DNA of 64,000 nucleotides, taken from assembly GCA_034925905.1 (NCBI GenBank), contig JAYFRL010000020.1:1-64000 (forward strand). The letters are read 5' to 3'. Under the pieces are notes generated by a model. That model did not search any database and was not told the DNA's origin. It was given only the letters and a program-made list of their open reading frames with translations. This stretch comes from JAYFRL01 sp034925905. GTDB taxonomy: Bacteria; Bacillota; Clostridia; Lachnospirales; Anaerotignaceae. The first letter of the stretch is position 1, and the number at the start of each line of letters is the position of its first letter. Below are positions 52,319-61,432 of the stretch, one piece after another. The translations under genes were made by a program, and so were the position numbers.

Positions 52319-52483
52319 TTAAAGCATATCTTCAACTTCGTTGATAAGCTCTCCTGCTTTATCTACGGCTTTATGGCCTGTTTTAACCATTTTTCTTTTC
52401 ATTTTGTTATCGTTTAAAAGGCAAACCACACCCACCATAGAAAGCACTCCGCCCGCAATAATTCCGGCCGCAAATTTATTCAT
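52319..52483 (-). CDS. Small YtxH-like membrane protein
   Basis: 54 residues. One Gly-rich membrane segment (about 4-24: AAGIIAGGVLSMVGVVCLL) and a basic amphipathic tail ending in acidic ELINEVEDML, like short YtxH-type stress or envelope proteins. AAGGAGG precedes the ATG at 52483; a much longer reading into the DUF1015 gene has no ribosome binding site. Function unknown. Confidence 0.6.
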   Translation of the reverse strand: MNKFAAGIIAGGVLSMVGVVCLLNDNKMKRKMVKTGHKAVDKAGELINEVEDML

Positions 52484-52566
52484 AAAAAGATCTCCTTCCT
52501 TTACCGCAATTGCAGTATTATTATTTGATTTTTTTAAAATAAAATTACGGAAATTTGAGGTTTTGA

Positions 52567-53793
52567 TTATTCCAAAGAATGAATAAAAAGTCCGCTTAAA
52601 AGTTTTGGTGAGAACCATGTTGATTTTGGCGGCATTATCATATTATTATCCGAGATTTCCATAAGTTCCGAAACAGATGTTGGGAAAAGGGAAAAAGCCG
52701 CGGCAAATTCACCGCTGTCTACCATATCTGTGAGATATTTGTTTCCTTTTGTTCCGCCGGCAAAATCTATTCTTTCGTTGATTCTCGGGTCTAAAATACC
52801 AAATATGGGAAAAAGAATATAATCCTGTAAAATTGAAACATCCAAGCTTTTAACGGGGTCTTTGCTTATTATTTCTTCTTTTGCCAAAAGGCTAAACCAT
52901 TGTCCGTTTACATATAAACCAAATTCATGCTTTTTGGAAGCTATATTTGTTTTATCAGCTTTTAAAACAATGAAATTTCTGGAAATTTTTTCTATAAGAT
53001 CTTCAGAAGTATTTCCGTTTAGGTCTTTAAGAAGCCTGTTATAAGGCAAAATTTCCAGTTCGCTCTCCTGGAATACAACGGCAAGATAATTTTCGCAATC
53101 GCTTTTTTCGCCTCTTTCACGCCTTCTTTTTGCAGTGTTTAAAGCGGCGGCATTTCTATGGTGTCCGTCCGCTATATAAAGGTCCTTAATCTGTTCAAAT
53201 TTTTTTATTATATCGTTTATAGTTTTTTCGTCGCTTATAGCCCAAACCTTCTGACAGACTCCGTCTTTATCAACAAAATCATAAATAGGGGCATTGTCTT
53301 TAATAAATCCTTCCGTTATATCGGAAAGGTTTTTATTGTCTTTGGATATAAGGAATATCGGGCCAGTGTGTGCATTGCATATATCAACGTGGTTTGTGCG
53401 GTCTTCTTCTTTGTCCGCTCTTGTAAGCTCATGCTTTTTAATTAAGCCCCTGGTATAATCGTATATTGAAGCCAACCCTACGATACCCGTTTTAGTTTTC
53501 CCGTTACTTTGAAGCCTATATATATAAAAACATGGTTTGTCTTCTTTTATAAGCGCACCTTCTAAAATAAGAGTCTCCAAATTTTCCTTTGCCTTTAAGT
53601 ATACGTTTTTATCATAAGGGTCAGTTCCTTCGGGCATATCTATTTCAGCCCTGTCAACATGTATAAAAGAATATCTGTCTTCCCCGAGTTTTTTTGATTC
53701 CTCAAAGCTTAAAACATCATAGGGCAATGCTGCCACTCTGGATTCAAGCCCTTTTTTAGGGCGGATTGCGTTAAACGGTTTAAAATCTGCCAA
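52567..53793 (-). CDS. DUF1015 family protein
   Basis: 408 residues. The opening ADFKPFNAIRPKKGLESRVAALPYD (given here only as the family hallmark; key residues F-x-A-x-R-P and PPYDV-like PYDV) and the later KKHELTRADKEEDR and DGHHRNAA segments are typical of DUF1015. In Clostridia this family often neighbours serine biosynthesis genes; none are here. Function unknown. The start is TTG 53793 with GGGAGG 8 bases upstream. Confidence 0.85.
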   Translation of the reverse strand: MADFKPFNAIRPKKGLESRVAALPYDVLSFEESKKLGEDRYSFIHVDRAEIDMPEGTDPYDKNVYLKAKENLETLILEGALIKEDKPCFYIYRLQSNGKTKTGIVGLASIYDYTRGLIKKHELTRADKEEDRTNHVDICNAHTGPIFLISKDNKNLSDITEGFIKDNAPIYDFVDKDGVCQKVWAISDEKTINDIIKKFEQIKDLYIADGHHRNAAALNTAKRRRERGEKSDCENYLAVVFQESELEILPYNRLLKDLNGNTSEDLIEKISRNFIVLKADKTNIASKKHEFGLYVNGQWFSLLAKEEIISKDPVKSLDVSILQDYILFPIFGILDPRINERIDFAGGTKGNKYLTDMVDSGEFAAAFSLFPTSVSELMEISDNNMIMPPKSTWFSPKLLSGLFIHSLE

Positions 53794-53820
53794 AAGAAAA
53801 CCCTCCCATATATTATAAAA

Positions 53821-53885
53821 ATAAGGCGGAAATATTTAAAATTTCCACCTTTAAATAATATCCTACTAAACGGCTGTAGCCGTTA
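53821..53885 (-). terminator. Two hairpins after lysC
   Basis: The first, 53868-53885, is AACGGC/GCCGTT with a short loop; the second, about 53824-53850, is AAGG.GGAAAT/ATTTCC.CCTT with one mismatch. Neither has a strong T-run, so termination after lysC is probable but may be leaky. Confidence 0.4.
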
Positions 53886-53899
53886 TAAATTTATAAATG

Positions 53900-55129
53900 T
53901 TATTCTTTCCTCAAGCTGGCTATTGCTGTCATAAACTTATCATGTATAGACCTTACAGCTTCTTCCGTATTCTCCGAATTTATTAAAACGGAAATCTTTA
54001 TTTCGGATGTGGAAATCATGCTTATGTTTATACCCGCATCAAAGAGCGCCTCAAACATAAGGCTTGCAACCCCCGGATTTGTAGCCATGCCTGCGCCTAC
54101 AACGGATAATTTCGCAATGTTATCATCATGTACAATTTCGCTTGCCCCTAATGAATCCTTTGCTTCCTCAAGCACCTCAAGCGCATGGGCAAGGTCGCTC
54201 TTTGAAACCGTGAATGAAATATCTTTTTTATTATCCCTCCCAAGCGACTGAAGGATTATATCAACGCTTATCTTTTCCTTTGCCAAAGACGAAAAAAGCT
54301 TAAAAGCCTTGCCCGGTATATCATCAACTCCGACAACCGTTATTCTGGAAACGTCTTTGTCGGAAGCAACTCCGCTTACGAGCATTTTTTCCACTTTACT
54401 TCCCTCCTTCACTACAGTGCCTTCTTCCCTTGTAAGGCTTGAACGTACAACAAGCTGAACATTATATTTCTTCGCAAGCTCAACAGATCTGTTATGAAGA
54501 ACCTTTGCGCCCAAAGAAGCCAGCTCCAGCATTTCTTCATAGCTTATTTCATTAAGTTTTTTTGCGTTTGGTACAACTCTTGGGTCTGCCGTGTATACCC
54601 CGGCAACGTCTGTGTATATTTCACATATATCTGCCTGAAGAGCAGCGGCTATGGCAACTGCCGTTGTATCCGAACCGCCGCGGCCTAGGGTTGTTATGTC
54701 GTCAAATCTGTTGACGCCTTGAAATCCCGTTATAAGGACTATGTTTTTCCTTGAAAGCTCAAGCTCTATCCTTGCTTTGCCTATTGTTTTTATCCTTGCG
54801 TTGCCATATGTTGAGCTGCTGTCTATCCCAACCTGCATCGCGTTAAGCGAAACTGCCGGATAACCAAGCGCCTGTATTGCCATTGCCATAAGTGCCACAG
54901 ATTGCTGTTCCCCTGTTGAAAGCAGCATATCCATTTCTCTTTTTGAGGCTTTTGGGTTTATCTCTTTTGCCTTTTCTATAAGCTCATCTGTTGTGTCGCC
55001 TTGAGCAGACAAAACAACAATAACATTATTTTTACCTTTATCATACGACTCTATTATCCTGTTTGCAACATTATAAATCCTTTCGGCATTTGCAACCGAG
55101 CTGCCCCCGAATTTTTGAACTATAAGCAA
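53900..55129 (-). CDS. lysC: Aspartate kinase
   Basis: 409 residues, monofunctional. Kinase domain start MLIVQKFGGSSVAN (TTG start at 55129, GGGAGG 8 bases upstream) and TTLGRGGSDTTAVA; two ACT domains at the C-terminus (about 265-405, VVGVDDIPGKAF and VVGAGMATNPGVAS) for feedback by lysine and/or threonine. It commits aspartate to Lys/Thr/Met synthesis and is the last gene of hom-thrB-lysC. Confidence 0.95.
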   Translation of the reverse strand: MLIVQKFGGSSVANAERIYNVANRIIESYDKGKNNVIVVLSAQGDTTDELIEKAKEINPKASKREMDMLLSTGEQQSVALMAMAIQALGYPAVSLNAMQVGIDSSSTYGNARIKTIGKARIELELSRKNIVLITGFQGVNRFDDITTLGRGGSDTTAVAIAAALQADICEIYTDVAGVYTADPRVVPNAKKLNEISYEEMLELASLGAKVLHNRSVELAKKYNVQLVVRSSLTREEGTVVKEGSKVEKMLVSGVASDKDVSRITVVGVDDIPGKAFKLFSSLAKEKISVDIILQSLGRDNKKDISFTVSKSDLAHALEVLEEAKDSLGASEIVHDDNIAKLSVVGAGMATNPGVASLMFEALFDAGINISMISTSEIKISVLINSENTEEAVRSIHDKFMTAIASLRKE

Positions 55130-55149
55130 ATTATTTTCCTCCCAGCATA

Positions 55150-56052
55150 TCAATCTTCTATGATTTTAGCGCCCTCAAAATCAGGCTTAAGAATTTGAAG
55201 CTGCCAATTGTTGGGTATTGATTGGAGATAAGAAGTCATCTTTTCAGAAAAATCATCAACGTCTTTCTCATCCAAAACAGAAACCAAAGTTGGACCTGCT
55301 CCGCTTAAGTATCCTCCTTTGCCGCCAAAACATTCGGCAGCGGCTAAGATATACTCCATTCCAGGAACCAACGGCTGCCTGTATGGCTGGTGAAGCTTAT
55401 CAGACATAGCCATCTTAAGATTATCTATCCTCCCTGTTATCATGGAAGCAACCAAAAGCGCGGCTCTTGAAGAATTATAAACAGCATCTTTCCTATAAAC
55501 CGTATAAGGAAGAACATTCCTTGATTTTTCCGTTGAAACAGGAAAATCGGGAATCATAACAGCAAATGTAAGAAATCTAGGCATATCAAGGCTCACATAT
55601 CTCATCTCTTCGCTGCTTAAGGCTCCAACAACCATGCCTCCGAAAATAGCCGGGTTTGAATTGTCTGGATGCCCTTCCATTTTTGCGGCTATCTGAGCAA
55701 TATCATCTTTTGTATAATTTGTTTTGGCAAGGGCGTTCCCGGCCATAAGACCGCCGACTATACAAGCTGCGCTGCTGCCCAAGCCTCTGGTCAGAGGAAT
55801 GTTATCCTCCTGGATAATCCTAATTCCGGGAAGGTTAAGGTTGCGCTTCTTATAAAAATCACTTATTGTTTTATATATCAGGTTTGTTTTGTCAAGAGGC
55901 ACAGGGAGCTCCTGTTTCTTTTTAACTATTATTTCAAGGCCCTCGTCAATTTCTTCAACCCAAATATGATTATACATTTTAAACGCAACGCCTACAGAAT
56001 CAAACCCAGAGCCCATATTTGCGGATGTTGCAGGAACACGTATATGTAACAT
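55150..56052 (-). CDS. thrB: Homoserine kinase
   Basis: 300 residues, GHMP kinase family. RVPATSANMGSGFDSVG at the start, ATP loop TRGLGSSAACIVGG, and a GAGPT-type motif near the end (YLSGAGPTLVSV). It phosphorylates homoserine on the threonine branch. GGAAGGA precedes the ATG; hom ends 5 bases upstream. Confidence 0.95.
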   Translation of the reverse strand: MLHIRVPATSANMGSGFDSVGVAFKMYNHIWVEEIDEGLEIIVKKKQELPVPLDKTNLIYKTISDFYKKRNLNLPGIRIIQEDNIPLTRGLGSSAACIVGGLMAGNALAKTNYTKDDIAQIAAKMEGHPDNSNPAIFGGMVVGALSSEEMRYVSLDMPRFLTFAVMIPDFPVSTEKSRNVLPYTVYRKDAVYNSSRAALLVASMITGRIDNLKMAMSDKLHQPYRQPLVPGMEYILAAAECFGGKGGYLSGAGPTLVSVLDEKDVDDFSEKMTSYLQSIPNNWQLQILKPDFEGAKIIED

Positions 56053-56057
56053 AATGT

Positions 56058-57296
56058 CTATCCTTCCATTCGTATTATATTCAAAATTTTAACATATGGC
56101 AATTGATTTTTTAAATTACAAAGCTTTTTATTAATGCTTCCTTCCGTTTCCTCTGCGGTTAAAATACCAAGCTCGTCTTTAGCTTCGGGGATTTCAATGC
56201 TTTTTGAACCAGAAAATACTTTAAGCGCTTCTTCTTTAAGCTTTTTATTATCCCCGGAAGAAAGACGTATTAAAGCCTTAACCGAGTAATCTTCAAAAGG
56301 AACCATTTTTTCTTCTTCAGAGCTCCAATGTATCTTTATATTTTTACCCCTATGCTTAACGGCGTCTATTATATCTCCGCAAACGGCGCTGGCCGTCGGA
56401 AGCTTGCCTGCCCCTCTGCCGTAATACATTGTATCTCCAACCATATTGCCCTTAACAAATATTCCGTTAAACACATCGTTTACAACAGAAAGCGGGTGGG
56501 AAAGCGGCACAAGATAAGGAGCAACTATAGCACAGACTCCGTTTTCCGTAATTTTACTTCTGCCTAAAAGCTTTATGGAAGAGCTCAAACTTTTTGCATA
56601 AAGCATATCCGTTTTAGATATGTTCGTTATGCCTTCGGTATGTACCTTCTTATAGTCAACATTTTTCCCGCAGGCAAGAGATGAAAGTATTGAGATTTTC
56701 CTGCACGCATCATGACCTTCAACATCCGCCGCAGGATTTTTTTCAGCATAACCAAGCTCCTGCGCTTCTTTAAGAACCTCGGCAAAATCCCTCCCTGATG
56801 CGGCCATCTTAGTTAAAATATAGTTCGTTGTTCCGTTTAATATCCCGGAAATATCTTTTATGCCTTCAGCCGTCAGCGAAGAAACCATAGGTCTTATTAT
56901 AGGTATGCCACCTCCAACGCTGGCCTCAAAAAAATAATTTGCCTTGTTTTCTCTAGCGATTTTAACAAGTTCAACTCCATGAGAAGCAACAAGCTCTTTG
57001 TTTGAAGTTACAACGCTCTTCCCCTTTTGGAGCAAAGCCTTTGTGTAGCTGTATGCAGGTTCTATTCCACCCATAACCTCGGCTATAAATTCAACAGAAT
57101 CGTCATTAATTATTTTTTCGAAATCCTTAGTTAAAAAAGGCGAAACAGGATCATTCTCAAAATCCCTTATATCAAGCACATATTTAACGGTTACCCTTTC
57201 GCCGGCTTTCTCTTCTATTATATCGGCATTGCTGTCTAAAACACAGAAAACCCCTGAGCCGACTGTTCCATATCCTAAAATTGCTACATTTGCCAT
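56058..57296 (-). CDS. hom: Homoserine dehydrogenase
   Basis: 412 residues. NAD(P)-binding GYGTVGSGV at 8-16, catalytic region with VTSNKELVA and ASVGGGIPIIRP, conserved AEKNPAADVEGHDACRK, and a C-terminal ACT domain (about 330-412) for threonine feedback. GGGAGTG precedes the ATG. Confidence 0.96.
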   Translation of the reverse strand: MANVAILGYGTVGSGVFCVLDSNADIIEEKAGERVTVKYVLDIRDFENDPVSPFLTKDFEKIINDDSVEFIAEVMGGIEPAYSYTKALLQKGKSVVTSNKELVASHGVELVKIARENKANYFFEASVGGGIPIIRPMVSSLTAEGIKDISGILNGTTNYILTKMAASGRDFAEVLKEAQELGYAEKNPAADVEGHDACRKISILSSLACGKNVDYKKVHTEGITNISKTDMLYAKSLSSSIKLLGRSKITENGVCAIVAPYLVPLSHPLSVVNDVFNGIFVKGNMVGDTMYYGRGAGKLPTASAVCGDIIDAVKHRGKNIKIHWSSEEEKMVPFEDYSVKALIRLSSGDNKKLKEEALKVFSGSKSIEIPEAKDELGILTAEETEGSINKKLCNLKNQLPYVKILNIIRMEG

Positions 57297-57302
57297 AAAA
57301 AA

Positions 57303-57746
57303 TCACTCCCTAGCTATTATTTTGAAAGACCTTATTCCTTCGGTAGTCTCTATCTTTTTAAACAAAGCTCCCGTATCGGTATGCATGTTTCCCGTTTCAA
57401 TAGTTATGGTAACATTCGCTATGCCGTTTAAAGGAATTGTTTGGTTTATTGTAAGTATGTTTGCGCCCGCTTCGGCAATAAGATTTAAAACGCGGGATAA
57501 AAGCCCTGAAGTGTCATCAAGATTTGCCGCAATTGTAACAGTTTTTCCTCTTGTGTTCTCATAAAGAGGAAAAATTGCATCTCTGTATTTATAAAATGCA
57601 CTTCTGCTTATCCCTGCTTTATTAACAGCTAAAAGAACCGTTTTTTCTTTTCCTGTTTCTAAAAGATTTTTGGCTTCCATGACTTTTATAAAAACCTCAG
57701 GAAGCACGCTTTTATCCACAATATAGAAATTTTTATCCTCTTTCAT
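57303..57746 (-). CDS. ACT-domain protein (PheB/UPF0735 type)
   Basis: 147 residues. An N-terminal helix-turn-helix-like part (YIVDKSVLPEVFIKVMEAK, then NKAGISRSAFYKYRD) and a C-terminal ACT domain (about 72-147: TVTIAANLDDTSGLLSRVLN). Proteins of this type precede hom in many Firmicutes and may sense an amino acid, probably threonine or phenylalanine. ATG 57746 has GGAGG upstream. First gene of the ACT-hom-thrB-lysC operon. Confidence 0.87.
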   Translation of the reverse strand: MKEDKNFYIVDKSVLPEVFIKVMEAKNLLETGKEKTVLLAVNKAGISRSAFYKYRDAIFPLYENTRGKTVTIAANLDDTSGLLSRVLNLIAEAGANILTINQTIPLNGIANVTITIETGNMHTDTGALFKKIETTEGIRSFKIIARE

Positions 57747-57840
57747 GTTTGCCTCCATGTATTTTTGATAAAGACATTTGTTCTCATATCAGAGAATATA
57801 CCACTTCTATTTCTGTTTTTCAAGTATATTTTCAGATACA

Positions 57841-57869
57841 AAAAATAAAGCTGTCTCCAGCTTTATTTT
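57841..57869. terminator. Bidirectional intrinsic terminator after the HAD phosphatase gene
   Basis: Perfect 12-bp stem AAAATAAAGCTG/CAGCTTTATTTT with a 4-base loop; it overlaps the stop codon of the minus-strand gene. Confidence 0.85.
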
Positions 57870-58528
57870 AAAAGTAATCTGTCTATGTCTTTAGGATTGA
57901 ATTCATAAATATATTCCGAATAATTTTTTTTCATTTCTTCTTCATATTCGGCAGAATATTTATCATAAACACCTATGGATTTCATGCCTGCCGCCTTTAT
58001 GCCGGAAAGCGCAAAAGGAACATCCTCAAACACAGCGCAATCAGATGGTGAAACCCTTATCAGCTCGGCTGCTTTCAAGTATATATCAGGGTTTGTTTTG
58101 TTTTTCCCAACCTCATCCGAATATACTATAGCTTCAAAAAAACGAAAAATATTATTGTTATTCAAAACTGCTTCACACATTTTTCTTGCGCTTGAAGTTG
58201 CCATGGCAAGCTTAACTCCACGGGCTTTAAGCCCAGCTAAAAAATCAACCGCCCCTTTTTTAAGCCTTGTATTATTGGCATATTCAAAATATGCCATTTC
58301 TATAAGTTCTTCCGCAAGCTCAGCCACGCTCTTATTAAGACCATATCTTTTTATTATATAAGCTAGCCCCTGATGGAAGGTCATTGACATAATTGTGTTT
58401 TTATAGTCCGTATCAATGCTGCAGCCGTATTTAAGAAGCAATTCATCGTCTACCTTGCTCCATATCCACATCGAATCTATAAGAGTTCCATCCAAATCAA
58501 AAATAACGCCTTTTATAATGTCTTCCAT
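57863..58528 (-). CDS. HAD-family phosphatase (beta-phosphoglucomutase-like)
   Basis: 221 residues. Motif I FDLDGTLIDSMW with nucleophile and acid/base Asp, a helical cap (about 18-85), motif II MATSSAR, Lys in motif III (GKNKTNPDIY), motif IV FEDVPFALSG. Family members are phosphoglycolate phosphatase-like or beta-phosphoglucomutase-like; substrate unknown. ATG 58528 with GGAGG upstream. Confidence 0.88.
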   Translation of the reverse strand: MEDIIKGVIFDLDGTLIDSMWIWSKVDDELLLKYGCSIDTDYKNTIMSMTFHQGLAYIIKRYGLNKSVAELAEELIEMAYFEYANNTRLKKGAVDFLAGLKARGVKLAMATSSARKMCEAVLNNNNIFRFFEAIVYSDEVGKNKTNPDIYLKAAELIRVSPSDCAVFEDVPFALSGIKAAGMKSIGVYDKYSAEYEEEMKKNYSEYIYEFNPKDIDRLLLK

Positions 58529-58619
58529 GTTTTCCTCCGTCAATTTTTTAAAATCATAACATATTGCGACATATTATTCAATAAACAGGTAAAAACAGCC
58601 CATGTTTTTATTTATATAA

Positions 58620-58647
58620 TTGATATATTGAATTTTTTTGCTATAAT
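58620..58647 (+). promoter_or_regulatory. Probable sigma-A promoter of the CobD-like gene
   Basis: TTGATA (58620-58625), 16-base spacer, TATAAT (58642-58647), 44 bases before the ATG. Confidence 0.55.
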
Positions 58648-58690
58648 GTTAATAATAAACTGAGGTATAATAAGAAAAAGAGGTATTATC

Positions 58691-59788
58691 ATGGAAAATA
58701 TGAACCATATGCACGGTGGAGACCTTGACGCCATAGAGCGCAAGTATCATATAAAAAAAGAGGAAATCATGGATTTCAGCGGAAACATAAACCCTTTGGG
58801 CTTTCCAAAAAGCGTTGCGGAAAAACTTGCGGAAAATATAGCCTTAGTGTCTATCTATCCGGATAAGGATTATTGTGTGCTTAAAAAAAGCATCGGCGAA
58901 TACACGGGCGCAGATCCTAAAAATATAGTTGTCGGCAACGGCTCAACAGAGCTTATCTCGGGCTTCATAAAAGCGATTGCCCCTAAAAACGCCGTTATTT
59001 TAGGCCCGGCTTATTCGGAATATGAAAACGAAGTTTCAATTTCCGGCGGAAAATATATATACTTTCCTCTTGAAGAAAAAGACGGTTTTATTATAAACCC
59101 TGAAAAACTTAAATCAACCATTACTAATGATACTGATATATTTATAGCCTGCAACCCAAACAACCCGACAGGAACAGCAATAAAAACCGAAACAATGCGC
59201 GAGATTCTTGCTCATGCAAAAAAAACCGGCACAGTTGTTATGATAGATGAAACATATATTGAATTCAGCGAAAATCTTGATGAGCTTACTTCCATACCGC
59301 TCGTAAATGAGTTTGACAACCTGTTTGTTATAAGAGGCATCTCAAAATTTTTTGCAGCTCCAGGTTTAAGACTCGGATACGGAATATCTTCAAACCGGGA
59401 CCTTATGTCTAAGCTTTCTATGGCAAAAGATCCTTGGAGCGTAAATATTCTTGCATCTTTTGCCGGCGAACACCTTTATAAAGACAAAAAATTTATAAAC
59501 GAAACAAAAGCCCTCATATTTTCTGAAAGAAAAAAAGCTCTTGCCGAGCTTTTATCCTGGAAAAACATAAGGGTATATCCCAGCAGCTCAAACTTCATAT
59601 TAATAAAGCTTATTACAGGCAAAGTTAAATCCTGTGAAGTCTTTGAAAAACTTATAGTTAAAAAAATGCTCATAAGAAACGCTGCATCTTTTACCTTCTT
59701 GGATGAAAGCTTCCTGCGTTTTTGTTTGCTTTTACCGGAACAAAATGCAATGCTTCTAAGTGAAATGAAAAAAATAATAGAAGATTAA
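58691..59788 (+). CDS. CobD-like class I/II aminotransferase (threonine-phosphate decarboxylase or histidinol-phosphate aminotransferase)
   Basis: 365 residues, PLP fold type I. The N-terminal HGGDLDAIERKY followed by DFSGNINPLGFP is typical of CobD L-threonine-phosphate decarboxylase, which provides aminopropanol phosphate for cobalamin. The PLP Lys is in RGISKFFAAPGLRLGYG. Other landmarks: NPNNPTGT, DETYIEF, and the final RxxxSFxF-like NAASFTF. No cob genes are in the window and it is flanked by terminators, so a histidinol-phosphate aminotransferase or a solitary cob gene are both possible. GAGGTATT precedes the ATG. Confidence 0.75.
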   Translation: MENMNHMHGGDLDAIERKYHIKKEEIMDFSGNINPLGFPKSVAEKLAENIALVSIYPDKDYCVLKKSIGEYTGADPKNIVVGNGSTELISGFIKAIAPKNAVILGPAYSEYENEVSISGGKYIYFPLEEKDGFIINPEKLKSTITNDTDIFIACNPNNPTGTAIKTETMREILAHAKKTGTVVMIDETYIEFSENLDELTSIPLVNEFDNLFVIRGISKFFAAPGLRLGYGISSNRDLMSKLSMAKDPWSVNILASFAGEHLYKDKKFINETKALIFSERKKALAELLSWKNIRVYPSSSNFILIKLITGKVKSCEVFEKLIVKKMLIRNAASFTFLDESFLRFCLLLPEQNAMLLSEMKKIIED

Positions 59789-59794
59789 CAGCAT

Positions 59795-59824
59795 TAAAAA
59801 AACGGCCTTTAAGCCGTTTTTTTA
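59795..59824. terminator. Bidirectional intrinsic terminator between the CobD-like gene and gdhA
   Basis: Stem AACGGC/GCCGTT with flanking A- and T-runs extending the pairing (59795-59824), 7 bases after the CobD-like stop and 11 bases after gdhA on the opposite strand. Confidence 0.9.
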
Positions 59825-59834
59825 TTTTGCCGAT

Positions 59835-61166
59835 TTATACTATCCCCTGAGCCAGCATGGCATTTGCAACCTTGCGGAAACCGGCTATATTAGCGCCTAC
59901 CACAAAATTGTTCTTAAAACCATATTCATTGGCTGCCTCGGACATTTCTTCGTATATATTTACCATTATTGAATTAAGCTTTCTGTCTACCTCTTCAAAT
60001 GACCAGCTGAGTCTCTGGCTGTTCTGGCTCATTTCAAGAGCTGAAGTTGCAACTCCGCCGGCGTTTGCTGCCTTTGCAGGGGCAAAAAGAACCTTTGAAT
60101 TTAAAAATACATCAATTGCTTCAAGCGTGCTTGGCATGTTTGCTCCTTCGCCAACAGCATAGCAACCGTTTGCAACAAGCATTTTTGCGTCTTCTTCGTT
60201 AAGCTCGTTTTGTGTTGCGCATGGAAGCGCCACGTCACATTTAACAGACCAAACGCCTTTTCCATCCTGATATTTTGCTTCAGGGCGGTATTCAAGATAT
60301 TCCTTGATGCGTCCGCGTTTTACTTCTTTTATTTCTTTAACAGCGTCAAGGTTTATTCCGTTTGCGTCATATATCCAGCCCGTTGAATCGGAAAGAGTGA
60401 TAACTTTTGCGCCAAACTGCATTGCTTTTTCAGCTGCATATATGGCAACATTACCCGAACCGGAAATAACAACTTTTTGACCGTCAAGGCCTTTGCCTGC
60501 GGCTTTAAGCATTTCATTAACCATATAAACAAGACCGTAGCCTGTTGCCTCCTTACGTGCAAGAGAACCGCCGTAGGCTAAGCCTTTCCCCGTTAAAACA
60601 CCTTCATAAAGACCGGTAATCTTCTTATACTGACCATAAAGATAGCCTATTTCCCTTGCTCCTACGCCGATATCGCCTGCCGGAACGTCCGTATCTTTTC
60701 CTATGTACTTATAAAGCTCAGTCATAAAGCTCTGGCAAAAAGCCATAACTTCCCTATCACTCTTGCCTTTCGGATCAAAATCCGAACCGCCTTTTCCTCC
60801 GCCTATGGGAAGCCCCGTAAGAGAATTCTTGAAAATCTGCTCAAAGCCTAAAAACTTGATTATACCAAGGTTAACTGAAGGATGAAACCTTAATCCGCCT
60901 TTGTAAGGACCTATTGAGCTTGAAAACTGAACACGGTATCCCTTGTTAACATGCACCTTTCCGTTGTCATCAACCCAAGGAACGCGGAAAAGAATTTGCC
61001 TTTCAGGCTCAACAAGCATTTCAAGCACACCTGCTTTTGCATATGCAGGGTTTGATTCCACAACAGGCTTAAGTGAATTTAAAACCTCTTTGACCGCCTG
61101 ATGAAACTCAGGTTCGCTAGGGTTCTTTTGTATGACCCTAGCCAATACTTCATCAACATACGACAC
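59835..61166 (-). CDS. gdhA: Glutamate dehydrogenase, NADP-type family
   Basis: 443 residues, hexameric GDH of the short bacterial class. Catalytic Lys in PIGGGKGGSDFDPKGKS, PAGDIGVGAREIGY, and the dinucleotide fold VVISGSGNVAIYAAEKA. It assimilates ammonium into 2-oxoglutarate or releases it. The start is GTG 61166, with AAAGGAGG 8 bases upstream. Its leader is about 170 bases long and holds a tandem repeat. The coenzyme cannot be settled by eye. Confidence 0.95.
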   Translation of the reverse strand: MSYVDEVLARVIQKNPSEPEFHQAVKEVLNSLKPVVESNPAYAKAGVLEMLVEPERQILFRVPWVDDNGKVHVNKGYRVQFSSSIGPYKGGLRFHPSVNLGIIKFLGFEQIFKNSLTGLPIGGGKGGSDFDPKGKSDREVMAFCQSFMTELYKYIGKDTDVPAGDIGVGAREIGYLYGQYKKITGLYEGVLTGKGLAYGGSLARKEATGYGLVYMVNEMLKAAGKGLDGQKVVISGSGNVAIYAAEKAMQFGAKVITLSDSTGWIYDANGINLDAVKEIKEVKRGRIKEYLEYRPEAKYQDGKGVWSVKCDVALPCATQNELNEEDAKMLVANGCYAVGEGANMPSTLEAIDVFLNSKVLFAPAKAANAGGVATSALEMSQNSQRLSWSFEEVDRKLNSIMVNIYEEMSEAANEYGFKNNFVVGANIAGFRKVANAMLAQGIV

Positions 61167-61210
61167 AATAAAACCTCCTTTAATAATTGGATTCCCATGA
61201 AATTAACTTA

Positions 61211-61255
61211 ATTAATTTATTCATGATTAGTTTACCCATAATTAACTTACCCATG
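61211..61255 (-). repeat. Three tandem 15-bp repeats in the gdhA leader
   Basis: Three adjacent units (61211-61225, 61226-61240, 61241-61255) follow plus-strand consensus ATTARYTTAYYCATR. A partial copy (ATTCCCATG) lies at 61191-61199. They sit between the predicted gdhA promoter and start codon, so they would be in the leader RNA. They could be protein-binding sites or an RNA element. Confidence 0.6.
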
Positions 61256-61346
61256 CCACTGGTTCGTAATATAAATAGGTTTTCTGCAAAATTTAGCTTC
61301 TGTTTTAAGACATATATCGGCAGAATATTCACTAAAAATCTGTTTA

Positions 61347-61375
61347 ATTATATTCCTGCTGCTCTATATTTACAA
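61347..61375 (-). promoter_or_regulatory. Probable sigma-A promoter of gdhA
   Basis: On the minus strand: TTGTAA (61370-61375), 17-base spacer, perfect TATAAT (61347-61352). It gives a leader of roughly 170 bases before the GTG start. Confidence 0.55.
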
Positions 61376-61432
61376 TAAAAAGTCTTTTATAGAATATATA
61401 AGTTTTTCTTATGTTTTATATATTATTTCGCA

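Noticed and set aside
52484..52618. Extended start of the 54-residue membrane protein reaching into the DUF1015 gene
   Set aside because: ATG 52483 has a strong AAGGAGG site and gives a compact protein; the extension has none.
61211..61255. Tandem repeats considered as a CRISPR array
   Set aside because: Units are adjacent with no spacers, only 15 bp, imperfect, and there are no cas genes.
61187..61378. A 63-codon plus-strand frame across the gdhA leader with a repeating I-N-L-x-M pattern
   Set aside because: The pattern reflects the 15-bp DNA repeat. The TTG start has no ribosome binding site, so a repeat in untranslated leader is the simpler reading.
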